From UBA6921 sp031363085 (GTDB lineage: Bacteria > Pseudomonadota > Gammaproteobacteria > SG8-11): DNA of 64,000 nt. The translations under genes and the position numbers were made by a program. The stretch covers positions 4,297 to 68,296 of the forward strand of contig JANLTU010000167.1 in assembly GCA_031363085.1 (NCBI GenBank), given 5' to 3'. A model generated the notes under the pieces. The model did not search any database, had not been told where the DNA came from, and worked only from the letters and a program-made list of their open reading frames with translations. Shown here piece by piece: positions 24,912 to 33,923 of the stretch. Numbering within the stretch: the stretch's first letter is position 1; each line of letters begins with the position of its first letter.

Positions 24912-27311
24912 TTGATTTGCAAAGCCACGTGGCGAACTTTCGGGATCGTTTTAGTTTTGATGCTGGCGGCTTGCAGCAGTAAAGAATCGCAGCTTGCGCA
25001 GTTTGTCGAACGCGGCGCGCAATACTTTGCGGCGGGTGACTACGTCCAGGCACGTTTGGAATATGCCAACGCATTGCAGCTTGCACCGGCCGATGCGAAG
25101 GCGAATTTTTACATGGCCCAAATTGTGGAGAAATTGCAGGGTCCGCGCGCGGCATTGGCATTGTATCAACAGGTGACCAACACCAGCCCGCTGTATAACG
25201 CCGCACAAGTACGATTAGCGCGCGCATTATTGGCCATCGACGCGTTGGACAAGGCACTGGCAGCAACGGGTCAGGTATTGGTGAACAACCCCAACGATGC
25301 CGGTGCGCTGCTGATTCGTGCCGGTGTGTTTGCGCGACGCGGTGACCTGGTGCGCGCCGAACAGGATGCGCAGTCGGCATTGCGCGCCGATCCCGAGCAG
25401 ATCGAAGCGACCTTGTTCCTGGCCGGCTTGGCCCTGCGTAGCGGTCACACGCCGGAAGGCATCGCGCAGTTGCAACAGGCGTTGTTGCGTCATCCGCAGC
25501 ATGCCGCCGTACAGGCGGCGCTGGCGGAAGCGCTCGCGCAGCAAGGCGATACACAGCAAGCCTTGCAGTTATTGCAAGTCAGCCTGCGTATCGAGCCGCT
25601 GGAGTTGTCGCACCGTGTGCGGATGGCGGCGGTCTACACGCGCATGGGCCGGTTGGACGACGCCGAGAGTACCTTGCGCGACGCGTTGGTGGTTCTGCCG
25701 GACAACGACGCTGCGCGCTTGGCGTTGGTGGATTTTATCGCCCAAAACCGCGACGCCACCGCTGCCGAGCATTTGCTGCTGAGCTACATCACGCAGCAGC
25801 CACAGGCGTACACGCTGCGTTTTGGGCTGGCCAGCGTGTACGAGCAGGCACTTGCCGACGACCAAGTGCAGCAGATCTATCGTGACATTATCGCGCGCGA
25901 CCCGGCCGGCATCGACGGCCGGTTGGCACGTTTTAAATTGGCGCAGTGGCTGGCGCAGCACGGAGCACGCGACGAAGCCGAGCTGTTGCTCAACGATGAG
26001 GTAAAAAACAATGTTGCGGATTCCGAAGCCCTGTTGCTGCGCGCCCGCTTAGCGCTGGATCGCGGTGCCTTTGATCGCGCCACACCGGATATTCGTGCCG
26101 CCTTGCAGGTGCAGCCTAAGTCGTCGGTCGCTTGGCGGCTGCTGGCGCGCGCGCAGTTCGCACAGGCGGACGTGCCGCAGGCGCTGGAAAGCCTGCAAAA
26201 GGCGCGTGAAGCCAATCCGCACGATGTCGAGTCGCTGCTAGCCTATGCGCAACTGCAAACTCAAAACGGTCAAGCGGAGGCCGCCATCGACGCGCTGCAA
26301 ATTTTCCTGAAGGAAAATCCCGCTCAAAGCGCGGTGGCCGAAGCCTTGTTGCAGGCGTATGTGCTCAAGTCGGATTGGAAGGCTGCGATGGCGGTGGCAG
26401 AGCAGGTCAAGGCGACTTCGCTTGATCCAGGGTTGGGCTATTACTACAGCGGTTGGGTGTACCAGCAGAAAAAAGCCTATGCGGCCAGCATTAAACAGTT
26501 CGAAGAAGCGCTGCGTTCCAAGCCGCAATCCTTCGAGCGCTTGGCGGGGATCGTAAAAAGCTATCTGGCACTAAAGCAACCGGCGCGCGCGGTGCAGCGT
26601 ATCCAGCAAATTTTGAAACAGTTTCCACAGCTTGCGCATGCCTATAATTTACTGGGTGAAGTGCGCCTAGTGCAAAAACGCAGCGACGATGCGCAAACTG
26701 CATTTCGCAAAGCACTGGCGGCCGACCCGCGCTATGCGCCGGCTTATCGCAATCTCGCGGCGGTGCGTATGGCGCGTGGTGCGGTGGCAGACGCGATCAA
26801 AATTTATCAGGATGGGATTTCCGCAACCCACGGTGATGTCAGTTTGCTCTTCGCGCTCGGTGCCACCTACGAACGTCAAGGGCAGTATGAGCACGCAGTG
26901 CAGCAATACGAAAGCGTGCTGGCCAAAGAGCCGCTGTCGTTCGCCGCAATGAATAATCTGGCCATGTTGCTGATCACGGAAACACCGGATGCGACGCGCT
27001 TGGCCAAGGCCAAGCAACTGGCGGATCGGCTGCGGGTGAATAGTAATCCCGCCTACCTCGATACGGTCGGCTGGGTGTACTACAGTAATGGTGATGCGGC
27101 GGCGGCCGTGCCCTATCTTGAGCGCGCGCTGCAGGGCCTGGCGCAGGTGCCGGTAGTGCACTATCACTTGGGCGCAGCGCTCGCCAAGCAGGGTGAGGTG
27201 GTGGCGGCGCGGCGCCACTTGCAGGAGGCGCTACGCCGCCAAGTAGAATTTCCAGGCGTCGACGACGCGCGCGCAACACTGGAGCAGTTGACAAGGAAGC
27301 GCGGGCGGTAA
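24912..27311 (+). CDS. TPR-repeat lipoprotein, PEP-CTERM PrsT-like (799 aa)
   Basis: The start is TTG 24912 with AGGGG eight bases upstream. It opens an N-terminal lipoprotein signal (VLVLMLAACSSKES, lipobox LAAC). The rest is a long alpha-solenoid of tetratricopeptide repeats, for example FAAGDYVQARLEYANALQL and KRSDDAQTAFRKALAADPRY, with about 20 units by eye. The order and length resemble PrsT, the TPR lipoprotein of PEP-CTERM/exosortase loci. No exosortase, PEP-CTERM substrate or polysaccharide genes are nearby, so a more general role as an envelope scaffold is also possible. The two-component pair downstream is on the same strand, 89 bases away. Confidence 0.82.
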   Translation: MICKATWRTFGIVLVLMLAACSSKESQLAQFVERGAQYFAAGDYVQARLEYANALQLAPADAKANFYMAQIVEKLQGPRAALALYQQVTNTSPLYNAAQVRLARALLAIDALDKALAATGQVLVNNPNDAGALLIRAGVFARRGDLVRAEQDAQSALRADPEQIEATLFLAGLALRSGHTPEGIAQLQQALLRHPQHAAVQAALAEALAQQGDTQQALQLLQVSLRIEPLELSHRVRMAAVYTRMGRLDDAESTLRDALVVLPDNDAARLALVDFIAQNRDATAAEHLLLSYITQQPQAYTLRFGLASVYEQALADDQVQQIYRDIIARDPAGIDGRLARFKLAQWLAQHGARDEAELLLNDEVKNNVADSEALLLRARLALDRGAFDRATPDIRAALQVQPKSSVAWRLLARAQFAQADVPQALESLQKAREANPHDVESLLAYAQLQTQNGQAEAAIDALQIFLKENPAQSAVAEALLQAYVLKSDWKAAMAVAEQVKATSLDPGLGYYYSGWVYQQKKAYAASIKQFEEALRSKPQSFERLAGIVKSYLALKQPARAVQRIQQILKQFPQLAHAYNLLGEVRLVQKRSDDAQTAFRKALAADPRYAPAYRNLAAVRMARGAVADAIKIYQDGISATHGDVSLLFALGATYERQGQYEHAVQQYESVLAKEPLSFAAMNNLAMLLITETPDATRLAKAKQLADRLRVNSNPAYLDTVGWVYYSNGDAAAAVPYLERALQGLAQVPVVHYHLGAALAKQGEVVAARRHLQEALRRQVEFPGVDDARATLEQLTRKRGR

Positions 27312-27400
27312 GTTTATTGGGGCGGGTATTGACTCAAGCTGTTTGATATCCCGAAATGCGCATTGCGCGGCGTGCGATGAAACTTAGCTAGACTGTATTC

Positions 27401-29020
27401 ATGCGTCGTGAACCTCTCCCGGTGTTGTTGATCGAAAGCGACCCGCACGATGCGGTGTTGGTGCAATCCCAGTTGATGGAATTTGCCGCAGATGAATTTG
27501 CAATCACCGTGGCGGATCGATTATCGACCGCCCAGGAGCAGCTTAAAGAACGTGCCTTTGCTGCAATTCTATTGAACCTGACGTTGCTTGATTCTTCCGG
27601 CATCATCGCCCTGAGCCGCACCAAGGCGGCTGCGCCGTCGGTGCCGGTGATTGTTTTGAGCGGTGTCGACGACGAATCGATGGCACTGCATGCCGTGCAA
27701 CACGGCGCGCAGGACTATCTGGTGAAGGGCAATGCCGACGGTCACGTGATCGCGCGCGTGATTCGTTATGCCATGCAACGGCAACGCGCCGATGAAGAGC
27801 TGCGACGTGCCCACAATCTGCTCGAACAGCGCGTCATGGAGCGTACCGCGTTCCTGAAAGTGACTAATCGTCGCTTGCACGAGGAGATCGCCGAGCGCGA
27901 ACGTACCGAGGAGACCTTACGCAAGGAGCGCGATTTCAGTTCGGCGATTCTCGATACCGTCGGCGCGATTGTGGTCGTGCTGGACCCACAAGGCCGTCTG
28001 GTGCGCTGCAATCGCTATTGCGAACAAGTCATGGGTTATCTCGAAACGGAGATTAAAGGGCGCTACGTGTGGGATACGTTTTTGGAGCCGCACGTGGTGG
28101 CGCGCGTGCAGCCGGTATTCCGCGAATTGCTGGCCAGCAAGGGCGGGAGCAAATATGAAAATCACTGGCTGACTAAAGCAGGCTGGCGACGATTGATCGA
28201 CTGGTCCAATACCGTTATTGTCGACCAAACCGGCGAGGTCGAGTTCGTGATCGCGACCGGTATCGACATCACCGAAAAGCGCGCAACCGAGGAATTAGAA
28301 CGTCAGCATCTTTTTGATCTTGCACATGTGTCACGCCTGACGACCATGGGACAGATGGCGACCGAAATTGCGCATGAGCTCAACCAGCCTTTGTGCGCAA
28401 TTGCCAGCTTCAGCGATACTTGTTTGCGGATGTTCGATTCCGGTAAATTTGATCTTACCGAAGTGCGGCAGGTGCTGCAGGACATCGGCGATCAAGCTCA
28501 GCGCGCGGGCGAAGTGATCCGACGCATTCGCAAATTTGTGCGTAAAGAGCCGGCCGAACGGATACCGATCAGCCTCAACGAACTGGTTGGCGACGTGGTG
28601 CGCCTCACCCAGGTTGAAGCGCGCTGGAATCAGGTGGATATAAGCACCGAATTGACCGAAGCGTTGCCGCCGGTGAGAGTGGATAAAATCTTGATCGAGC
28701 AAGCGATACTTAACCTAGTGCGCAACGCGATTGAAGCCATTGCCCACGCCGGCAGTACGCAGCGCGCTATTATGATCACGACCTGCGCGCGCGCCGACGG
28801 TGCTTTGGAAGTGGCGGTGCGTGACACCGGCCCCGGTCTGCCGCAAGGCGTTACCGAGAATATTTTTCAGCCGTTTTTCACCACCAAACCCCAGGGCATG
28901 GGGATGGGATTATCGCTGAGCCTGTCGATTATAAAAGCGCACGAAGGACAACTCACTGCGGAATCCAATAGCGGGCAGGGAACAATTTTTCGGCTCGTAT
29001 TACCGGCCATGACAACCTAG
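27401..29020 (+). CDS. histidine kinase with N-terminal receiver-like and PAS domains (539 aa)
   Basis: Residues 1-120 are receiver-like (VLLIESDPHDAVL, DYLVKG), but the phospho-acceptor position is Asn59 in AAILLNLTLLDSSG, where Asp is expected. A coiled-coil linker (about 125-178) precedes a PAS domain (about 180-295, FSSAILDTVGAIVVVLD to VIATGIDITEKR). The kinase core has H325 in MATEIAHELNQPL, and N, G1 and G2 boxes (NLVRNAIEAI, VRDTGPGLPQ, GMGMGLSLS). This HK group (HELNQPL) is the FixL/DctB type. The FixJ-like regulator starts 10 bases later, so they form a pair. The signal is unknown. Confidence 0.94.
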   Translation: MRREPLPVLLIESDPHDAVLVQSQLMEFAADEFAITVADRLSTAQEQLKERAFAAILLNLTLLDSSGIIALSRTKAAAPSVPVIVLSGVDDESMALHAVQHGAQDYLVKGNADGHVIARVIRYAMQRQRADEELRRAHNLLEQRVMERTAFLKVTNRRLHEEIAERERTEETLRKERDFSSAILDTVGAIVVVLDPQGRLVRCNRYCEQVMGYLETEIKGRYVWDTFLEPHVVARVQPVFRELLASKGGSKYENHWLTKAGWRRLIDWSNTVIVDQTGEVEFVIATGIDITEKRATEELERQHLFDLAHVSRLTTMGQMATEIAHELNQPLCAIASFSDTCLRMFDSGKFDLTEVRQVLQDIGDQAQRAGEVIRRIRKFVRKEPAERIPISLNELVGDVVRLTQVEARWNQVDISTELTEALPPVRVDKILIEQAILNLVRNAIEAIAHAGSTQRAIMITTCARADGALEVAVRDTGPGLPQGVTENIFQPFFTTKPQGMGMGLSLSLSIIKAHEGQLTAESNSGQGTIFRLVLPAMTT

Positions 29021-29030
29021 GAGAAAAACG

Positions 29031-29657
29031 ATGCAACATGACCCCATCGTGTATGTTGTGGATGACGATGAAGCGATACGCAGTGCTTTGCGCTTGCTGA
29101 TGAAATCCGCAGATTTACGTGTGGTGACCTGTGCGTCGGCCGAAGAGTTTTTAAAAATCTACAAGCCCGAGCAACCCGGCTGCTTGGTGCTCGATGTGCG
29201 CATGCCCGGCATGAGCGGCCTGGAATTACAGAAATTGCTGCTTGAACGCCATATCCGGGTGCCGGTGATTATTATGTCGGGGCACGGCGACGTCACCATG
29301 GCGGTGCAAGCGATGAAAGAAGGCGCGGTCGATTTCATCGAAAAACCGTTCAAGAATGAAGTGTTGCTGGAGCGCATCAAACAATGTGTCGCAAGCGACG
29401 TTGAGACACGCAAAGAGCTACGCCAGCATGTGGAAGCGGCAACCCGCATTGCCAGCCTGACCCCACGCGAGCGCGAGGTGATGGAGTTGCTGATTCAAGG
29501 CAAGCGCAACAAAATCATCGCCTCTGACTTGGGTATCAGCAATCGCACAGTGGAAGCGCATCGGGCTAAAATTATGGAAAAAATGCACGCGCATTCCCTG
29601 TCGGAGGTCGTGCGCACTTCATTTGCTGCGGAAGACAATGGCGCGGAGCACGGATAG
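29031..29657 (+). CDS. FixJ-family response regulator (receiver plus LuxR-type HTH)
   Basis: The receiver has VYVVDDDEAIRSAL, phospho-acceptor D55 in LVLDVRMPGMSG, and Lys in FIEKPFKNE. The C-terminal LuxR-type helix-turn-helix reads LTPREREVMELLIQGKRNK followed by ISNRTVEAHRAKIMEKM. These are the diagnostic features of FixJ/TtrR-type regulators, which act as dimers on DNA when phosphorylated. It follows the kinase by 10 bases with AGGAG as ribosome-binding site. Targets unknown; the nearby TPR lipoprotein and Sel1 protein are candidates by position only. Confidence 0.95.
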   Translation: MQHDPIVYVVDDDEAIRSALRLLMKSADLRVVTCASAEEFLKIYKPEQPGCLVLDVRMPGMSGLELQKLLLERHIRVPVIIMSGHGDVTMAVQAMKEGAVDFIEKPFKNEVLLERIKQCVASDVETRKELRQHVEAATRIASLTPREREVMELLIQGKRNKIIASDLGISNRTVEAHRAKIMEKMHAHSLSEVVRTSFAAEDNGAEHG

Positions 29658-29676
29658 ATGCTCCATGAGCAATACG

Positions 29677-29695
29677 CGGAGCGGGCGCTCCGTTT
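29677..29695 (+). terminator. possible intrinsic terminator after the two-component pair
   Basis: CGGAGC, loop GGGC, GCTCCG, followed by TTT. It lies 20 bases after the regulator's stop codon. The T-run is short. Confidence 0.45.
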
Positions 29696-29719
29696 CGCCG
29701 CGCGCGGCGCACAATGAAA

Positions 29720-30916
29720 CTACAATGAGGTTTGTTTAGTGATGGTAATTTTTTGCGTCTGATTTTTCACGCACTGAATAATCCATTCGTTTTCGAGTTT
29801 GCATTCCAAATGGTGTTCGGTTTCTTGCAAGCCGAGTTTGATGCCTTTATCAATACCGGTAAGTTCCGTTGCAGATTTAGCGTCGTGGCGGCGGTTGATT
29901 TTTACGATGTTATTACGGTAAACAATTTTAAATTCGCCGCTGGGCTGCACCGCATATACGGTTGCTTGCGTCCGATAGCCAATTTCCGATTCTCCTAACG
30001 CGCGTACCAGCTCTTTGGAAACGCACTCGATGGCGGTTTCATTGCTCGGCTCGCATGAGGTTAACTTGGACGGCAGGAACTCTACCGGTAAATTCATCTG
30101 CGACACCCAGTTGCCGCTTGCGAGCATGGAATAGGTGGTCGGTTGCGTTTGAATGATTGGCTGCAAGGCGGCAATCGCCGTGGCGGGTGGAGTGGGAAAA
30201 TGGGCCGTACCGGCCGTGTTCAAGCCCCCCAAAGCAATTTGCGCACCGCGCGCCGCTTCGTCGCGAAGCGCCGTTACGATGGGATCGTTTTTGGTGTGAG
30301 GCGCACTTAAATTGGCGGGAATATTTTGCGTGAGTTGGCTATCGACCAGCGCGGGCGGTTTTATGTGCGGCGTGTTTTTCGGTAGCTCGCCGGCCTGCGC
30401 GCGGCGTGTGGGGAAGCGCTTGGTGTCGGCGAGCGCTTGTTGGGCAGGGGCATAACCACCCACCGCCGCACGGCTATACCACAATTGGGCTTGATCCATA
30501 TTACGCGCCGTTCCGGCAGCGGTCTCGTACATCAAAGCGAGGTAATACTGGGCGCGCGCATAGCCGTAGTTTGCAAGCGGGGTCATCAACTGAAATGCCT
30601 TGGCAGGGTCTGCGGTCACGCCTTCGCCGCGGTAATACATGTAGGCGATTTTGAATTGTGCTTTTTGGTGATTTTGTTGCGCGGCTTGCTCAAACCACAT
30701 GAACGCGTTTTTGATATTCGCGGAAACGCCGCTGCCTTTTTCGTACATTTCACCGATGTTGAATTGCGCCTCCGCGTCGCCGCTGCGAGCAAGTTCCATA
30801 CGCTCGGCATAGCGTTCTTGCCATATGTAGTCTTCCGCAGCAGTATTCACTTCAGACGCATACAACGTGGATGATATGACGCACGAAAAAACCAACAACG
30901 TGGGCTTGATGTTCAT
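29720..30916 (-). CDS. secreted Sel1-repeat protein (398 aa)
   Basis: An N-terminal signal peptide (LLVFSCVISSTLYAS) precedes three to four Sel1-like repeats between residues about 45 and 165: GDAEAQFNIGEMYEKGSGV, HQKAQFKIAYMYYRGEGV, YARAQYYLALMYETAAGT and GGYAPAQQALAD. These short alpha-helical repeats mediate protein contacts. Residues about 170-250 are a Pro/Thr/Ala-rich linker, and the C-terminal region (about 265-398) is unrecognised, with Cys residues that could pair. Convergent with the regulator at 29031. Function unknown. Confidence 0.85.
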   Translation of the reverse strand: MNIKPTLLVFSCVISSTLYASEVNTAAEDYIWQERYAERMELARSGDAEAQFNIGEMYEKGSGVSANIKNAFMWFEQAAQQNHQKAQFKIAYMYYRGEGVTADPAKAFQLMTPLANYGYARAQYYLALMYETAAGTARNMDQAQLWYSRAAVGGYAPAQQALADTKRFPTRRAQAGELPKNTPHIKPPALVDSQLTQNIPANLSAPHTKNDPIVTALRDEAARGAQIALGGLNTAGTAHFPTPPATAIAALQPIIQTQPTTYSMLASGNWVSQMNLPVEFLPSKLTSCEPSNETAIECVSKELVRALGESEIGYRTQATVYAVQPSGEFKIVYRNNIVKINRRHDAKSATELTGIDKGIKLGLQETEHHLECKLENEWIIQCVKNQTQKITITKQTSL

Positions 30917-31210
30917 AGCACGGCTACAACTCCTGCGTTAACAGATGTACTCCATGGGTTGCTTATTGAGTCAAGGCATGACAGATACGCAAACCATAAT
31001 CGGCCAACGAGTCAAAGCGTGGCCCCCAGACAATAAATTTTTACAGGTTCACAGCGATTCCACAATATAAAAAAGACTCCATAGGCAAAGATTTTTCGAT
31101 AGATGCAGGCGCCGGTGTGGGTCGTATTTGTAAGGTCACGCTCACGCGGGGGCGATGCTACACTTTCCGCGCCCGGATGAATTTACCTCCATTAATAGGA
31201 CCTGTACCAC
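30917..31210. other. intergenic region upstream of ruvC
   Basis: Nearly 300 bases between the divergent Sel1 gene and the ruvC leader frame. The first two thirds are AT-richer than the neighbourhood. GATGCTACACTTTCC near 31155-31170 could hold a -10 (TACACT) for the ruvC unit, without a convincing -35. yebC, often found just upstream of ruvC, is absent here. I see no RNA gene. Confidence 0.5.
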
Positions 31211-31273
31211 GTGCAAAGCATTCATTTCAAGGCCGCCGGTCTCGTTGCAGGCGCGGCGCTGACCGCCTCGTGA
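31211..31273 (+). CDS. possible 20-residue leader peptide coupled to ruvC
   Basis: A GTG-initiated frame encodes a peptide that looks like the start of an exported protein: a basic residue after FK, then the hydrophobic AAGLVAGAALTAS, then TGA. The stop overlaps the ruvC GTG as GTGA (31270-31273), the geometry of translational coupling. AGGACC lies about 10 bases upstream of the GTG. It may be a real leader peptide, a relic of a lost secreted-protein gene, or chance. There is no homologue I can name. Confidence 0.35.
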   Translation: MQSIHFKAAGLVAGAALTAS

Positions 31274-31785
31274 TTCATATTCTCGGCATCGACCCCGGCT
31301 CACGCATCACCGGTTACGGCATCATCGCCGTGGAGGGTCGGCGCATGACTTACGTGGCCAGCGGGATTGTGCGCGTCGACAAAGAAGAGTGGCCGCAGCG
31401 CTTGCGCTCGATATTTTTGGGGATTCAGGAAATCGTCGTGACTTACCAACCACAGGAAATCGCCATCGAAAAAGTGTTCATGCATCGCAATGCCGACGCC
31501 GCCTTGAAGCTCGGCCAGGCGCGCGGCGCGGCGCTGTGTGCGGCACTCTTGCCGGGATTGCCGGTCACCGAATACGCCGCCACGCAAATCAAGCAAGCCA
31601 TCGTCGGCAAAGGTCATGCGGCGAAAAACCAGATGCAACACATGGTGCGCGTGTTGCTCAAGCTGCCCGATGTACCCACACCAGATTCAGCGGATGCGCT
31701 GGCGGTGGCCTTGTGTCATGCGCATTCGCGGCAGACGCTGCGATTGATCGTTCAAGCAGAACAGCGCGCGGGGGTGTTGTCGTGA
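31270..31785 (+). CDS. ruvC: Holliday junction endodeoxyribonuclease RuvC
   Basis: Cleaves Holliday junctions as a dimer, in concert with RuvAB. Start chosen as GTG 31270, giving VIHILGIDPGSRITGYGI, the usual N-terminus; this yields 171 aa, the family length. The catalytic acids are visible: D in GIDPGS, E in EIAIEKVFMHRN, and two D in TPDSADALAVALCHA. ruvA follows after 34 bases. An upstream extension to 31117 exists in frame but has no homology. Confidence 0.96.
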   Translation: MIHILGIDPGSRITGYGIIAVEGRRMTYVASGIVRVDKEEWPQRLRSIFLGIQEIVVTYQPQEIAIEKVFMHRNADAALKLGQARGAALCAALLPGLPVTEYAATQIKQAIVGKGHAAKNQMQHMVRVLLKLPDVPTPDSADALAVALCHAHSRQTLRLIVQAEQRAGVLS

Positions 31786-31819
31786 TGTTGAGTTTGTTTT
31801 GTTTCAGGGGAGCGCAACT

Positions 31820-32428
31820 TTGATCGGTCGTTTGCACGGAATTCTGCTCAGTAAAAAACCACCCGAGTTATTGCTCGATGTGCACGGCGTCGGCTATGAA
31901 CTGTCCGCGCCGATGAGCACCTTCTACCAGTTGCCGGAAACGGGCGCGAGCGTGACCTTACACACCCACCTGGTGGTGCGCGAAGACGCGCATCTGCTGT
32001 ACGGCTTTGGCAGCGACGCCGAGCGCCAGTTGTTCCGCACCTTGCTCAAGGTCAGCGGCGTCGGCCCTAAGGTGGCATTGGCGATTTTGTCCGGCATGGC
32101 GGTGGACGATTTCGTGCGCTGCGTGCGCAACGACGACGCCGCGCAACTGGTGCGGGTGCCGGGTATTGGCAAAAAAACCGCCGAACGTTTGCTGATCGAA
32201 ATGCGTGATCGCGTTGCGAATTGGGAGGGCGGCAACACGGCCGAAGAACCCGGCAAAATAGCCGGCTTGCCGATGGTCAAAAGCAGTGCGATGAAAGACG
32301 CCATCGAGGCACTGATTACGCTGGGCTATTCGCCTCCGGAAGCCAGCCGCATGGTGAACGCCGTGGATACCGCCGAGCTTCCCAGCGAGAAAATTATTCG
32401 CGCAGCATTGCAGGCGCTGGTGAAGTAG
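31820..32428 (+). CDS. ruvA: Holliday junction branch migration protein RuvA
   Basis: RuvA tetramers bind four-way junctions and load RuvB. I use TTG 31820, preceded by AGGGGAG at 7 bases, giving the standard start (M)IGRLHGILLSKKPPEL. Domain I has VHGVGYELSAPMSTF; domain II has two helix-hairpin-helix motifs, LLKVSGVGPKVALAILSG and LVRVPGIGKKTAERLLIEM; domain III (AIEALITLGYSPPEASRMV) contacts RuvB. 202 aa is normal. Confidence 0.96.
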   Translation: MIGRLHGILLSKKPPELLLDVHGVGYELSAPMSTFYQLPETGASVTLHTHLVVREDAHLLYGFGSDAERQLFRTLLKVSGVGPKVALAILSGMAVDDFVRCVRNDDAAQLVRVPGIGKKTAERLLIEMRDRVANWEGGNTAEEPGKIAGLPMVKSSAMKDAIEALITLGYSPPEASRMVNAVDTAELPSEKIIRAALQALVK

Positions 32429-32441
32429 AATCGCACCCGCC

Positions 32442-33491
32442 ATGATTGAAACCGACCGCCTGATTGCGCCCGTACAAATTCGCGAGGAAGACGCGCTGGA
32501 CCGCGCTATCCGCCCGCGTCGCTTAAGCGACTACGTCGGCCAGCCGGCGGTGTGCGAGCAGATGGATATTTTTATCCAGGCGGCGCGCGGGCGCAGCGAG
32601 GCGCTCGACCATGTGCTGATTTTCGGCCCGCCGGGTTTGGGTAAAACCACCTTGGCCAACATCATCGCGCAAGAAATGGGCGTCAACATCCGCGCCACCT
32701 CCGGGCCGGTGCTGGAGCGGCCGGGCGATCTGGCCGCGTTGCTGACCAACCTCGAAGCAAAAGACGTGTTGTTCATCGACGAGATTCACCGCTTGAGCCC
32801 GGTGGTGGAAGAAATTCTTTATCCGGCGCTCGAAGACTACCAGCTTGACATTTTAATCGGCGAAGGCCCGGCGGCGCGTTCCATCAAGCTGGATTTACCG
32901 CCGTTCACGCTGGTCGGCGCGACCACGCGCGCAGGTCTGCTCACGTCGCCGCTGCGTGACCGCTTCGGCATTGTGCAGCGGCTGGAGTTTTACAGCGCGG
33001 CGGATCTGACCACCATCGCACGGCGCTCGGCGCGCATCATGGGCATCGAAATGGACGCAGCCGGTGCCAACGAAATTGCACGTCGCGCACGTGGCACGCC
33101 GCGCATCGCTAACCGCCTGCTGCGGCGGGTGCGCGACTATGCGCAAGTCAAAGCCAAAGGCAGCATCGATTTGGCGGTGGCGAGCCGCGCGCTGGACTTA
33201 CTCGACGTGGACGTCAACGGCTTCGACATGATGGACCGCAAGCTGCTGCTGGCCATCATCGAAAAATTCGACGGCGGCCCGGTCGGTGTGGACAGCATCG
33301 CTGCGGCGATCGGCGAAGAACGCGGCACCATCGAAGACGTGCTCGAACCGTTTTTGATTCAACAAGGTTTCATGATGCGCACGCCGCGCGGCCGCGTCGC
33401 AACCAAAGGCGCGTACCTGCATTTCGGTCTGGTTCCACCACCGCCCAGCGCGCAACACGCGTCGATGAATCTGTTCGATGCTGAAAATTAA
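32442..33491 (+). CDS. ruvB: Holliday junction branch migration ATPase RuvB
   Basis: AAA+ motor for branch migration. Walker A is FGPPGLGKTTLANIIA, Walker B LFIDEIHRLSPVVEE, sensor 1 LVGATTRAGLLTSPLRDRFG; the C-terminal winged helix includes DVLEPFLIQQGFMMRTPRGR. The N-terminal LRPRRLSDYVGQ equivalent is IRPRRLSDYVGQPAV. 349 aa fits. It follows ruvA by 13 bases and precedes ybgC by 15, so the recombination and Tol-Pal genes are probably co-transcribed, as is common. Confidence 0.98.
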   Translation: MIETDRLIAPVQIREEDALDRAIRPRRLSDYVGQPAVCEQMDIFIQAARGRSEALDHVLIFGPPGLGKTTLANIIAQEMGVNIRATSGPVLERPGDLAALLTNLEAKDVLFIDEIHRLSPVVEEILYPALEDYQLDILIGEGPAARSIKLDLPPFTLVGATTRAGLLTSPLRDRFGIVQRLEFYSAADLTTIARRSARIMGIEMDAAGANEIARRARGTPRIANRLLRRVRDYAQVKAKGSIDLAVASRALDLLDVDVNGFDMMDRKLLLAIIEKFDGGPVGVDSIAAAIGEERGTIEDVLEPFLIQQGFMMRTPRGRVATKGAYLHFGLVPPPPSAQHASMNLFDAEN

Positions 33492-33506
33492 ATTACTACG
33501 CCGCGC

Positions 33507-33923
33507 ATGACGGAATTCTTCTTTCCTATTCGTGTCTACTACGAAGACACCGACTGCGGCGGTGTGGTCTACTACGCGAATTATTTAAAGTTCATGGACC
33601 GCGCGCGTAGCGAATATTTACGCAGTCTCGGCTTTGAGCAGGACGAACTGACCGCCAATGACGGTGTAATCTTCGCGGTGCGCGCGGTCACGCTGGACTA
33701 CCTGAAGCCGGCACGCTTCAACCAGTTGTTACAGGTCAGCGTGCGGCTGGCAGAAATCGGAAAAGCGAGTTTATTATTCGCCCAGCGCGTTGAGCTCGCA
33801 GCGGGTGAAGCGTCACAGCTATTTTGTACCGGACAGATAAAAATTGCGTGCCTCGACACGCGTACGCTACGCCCCACGGCGATTCCGCCGCGCCTACTCA
33901 GGGAGATTACGAGTGAACGTTGA
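33507..33923 (+). CDS. ybgC: Tol-Pal cluster acyl-CoA thioesterase YbgC
   Basis: Hot-dog-fold thioesterase. The catalytic motif is YYEDTDCGGVVYYANYLKFM with the active Asp, then DRARSEYLRSLGFEQ. Known family members hydrolyse short or acyl-carrier-linked thioesters and associate with phospholipid synthesis enzymes. Its 3' end overlaps the tolQ start by 11 bases. 138 aa, normal. Confidence 0.96.
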   Translation: MTEFFFPIRVYYEDTDCGGVVYYANYLKFMDRARSEYLRSLGFEQDELTANDGVIFAVRAVTLDYLKPARFNQLLQVSVRLAEIGKASLLFAQRVELAAGEASQLFCTGQIKIACLDTRTLRPTAIPPRLLREITSER

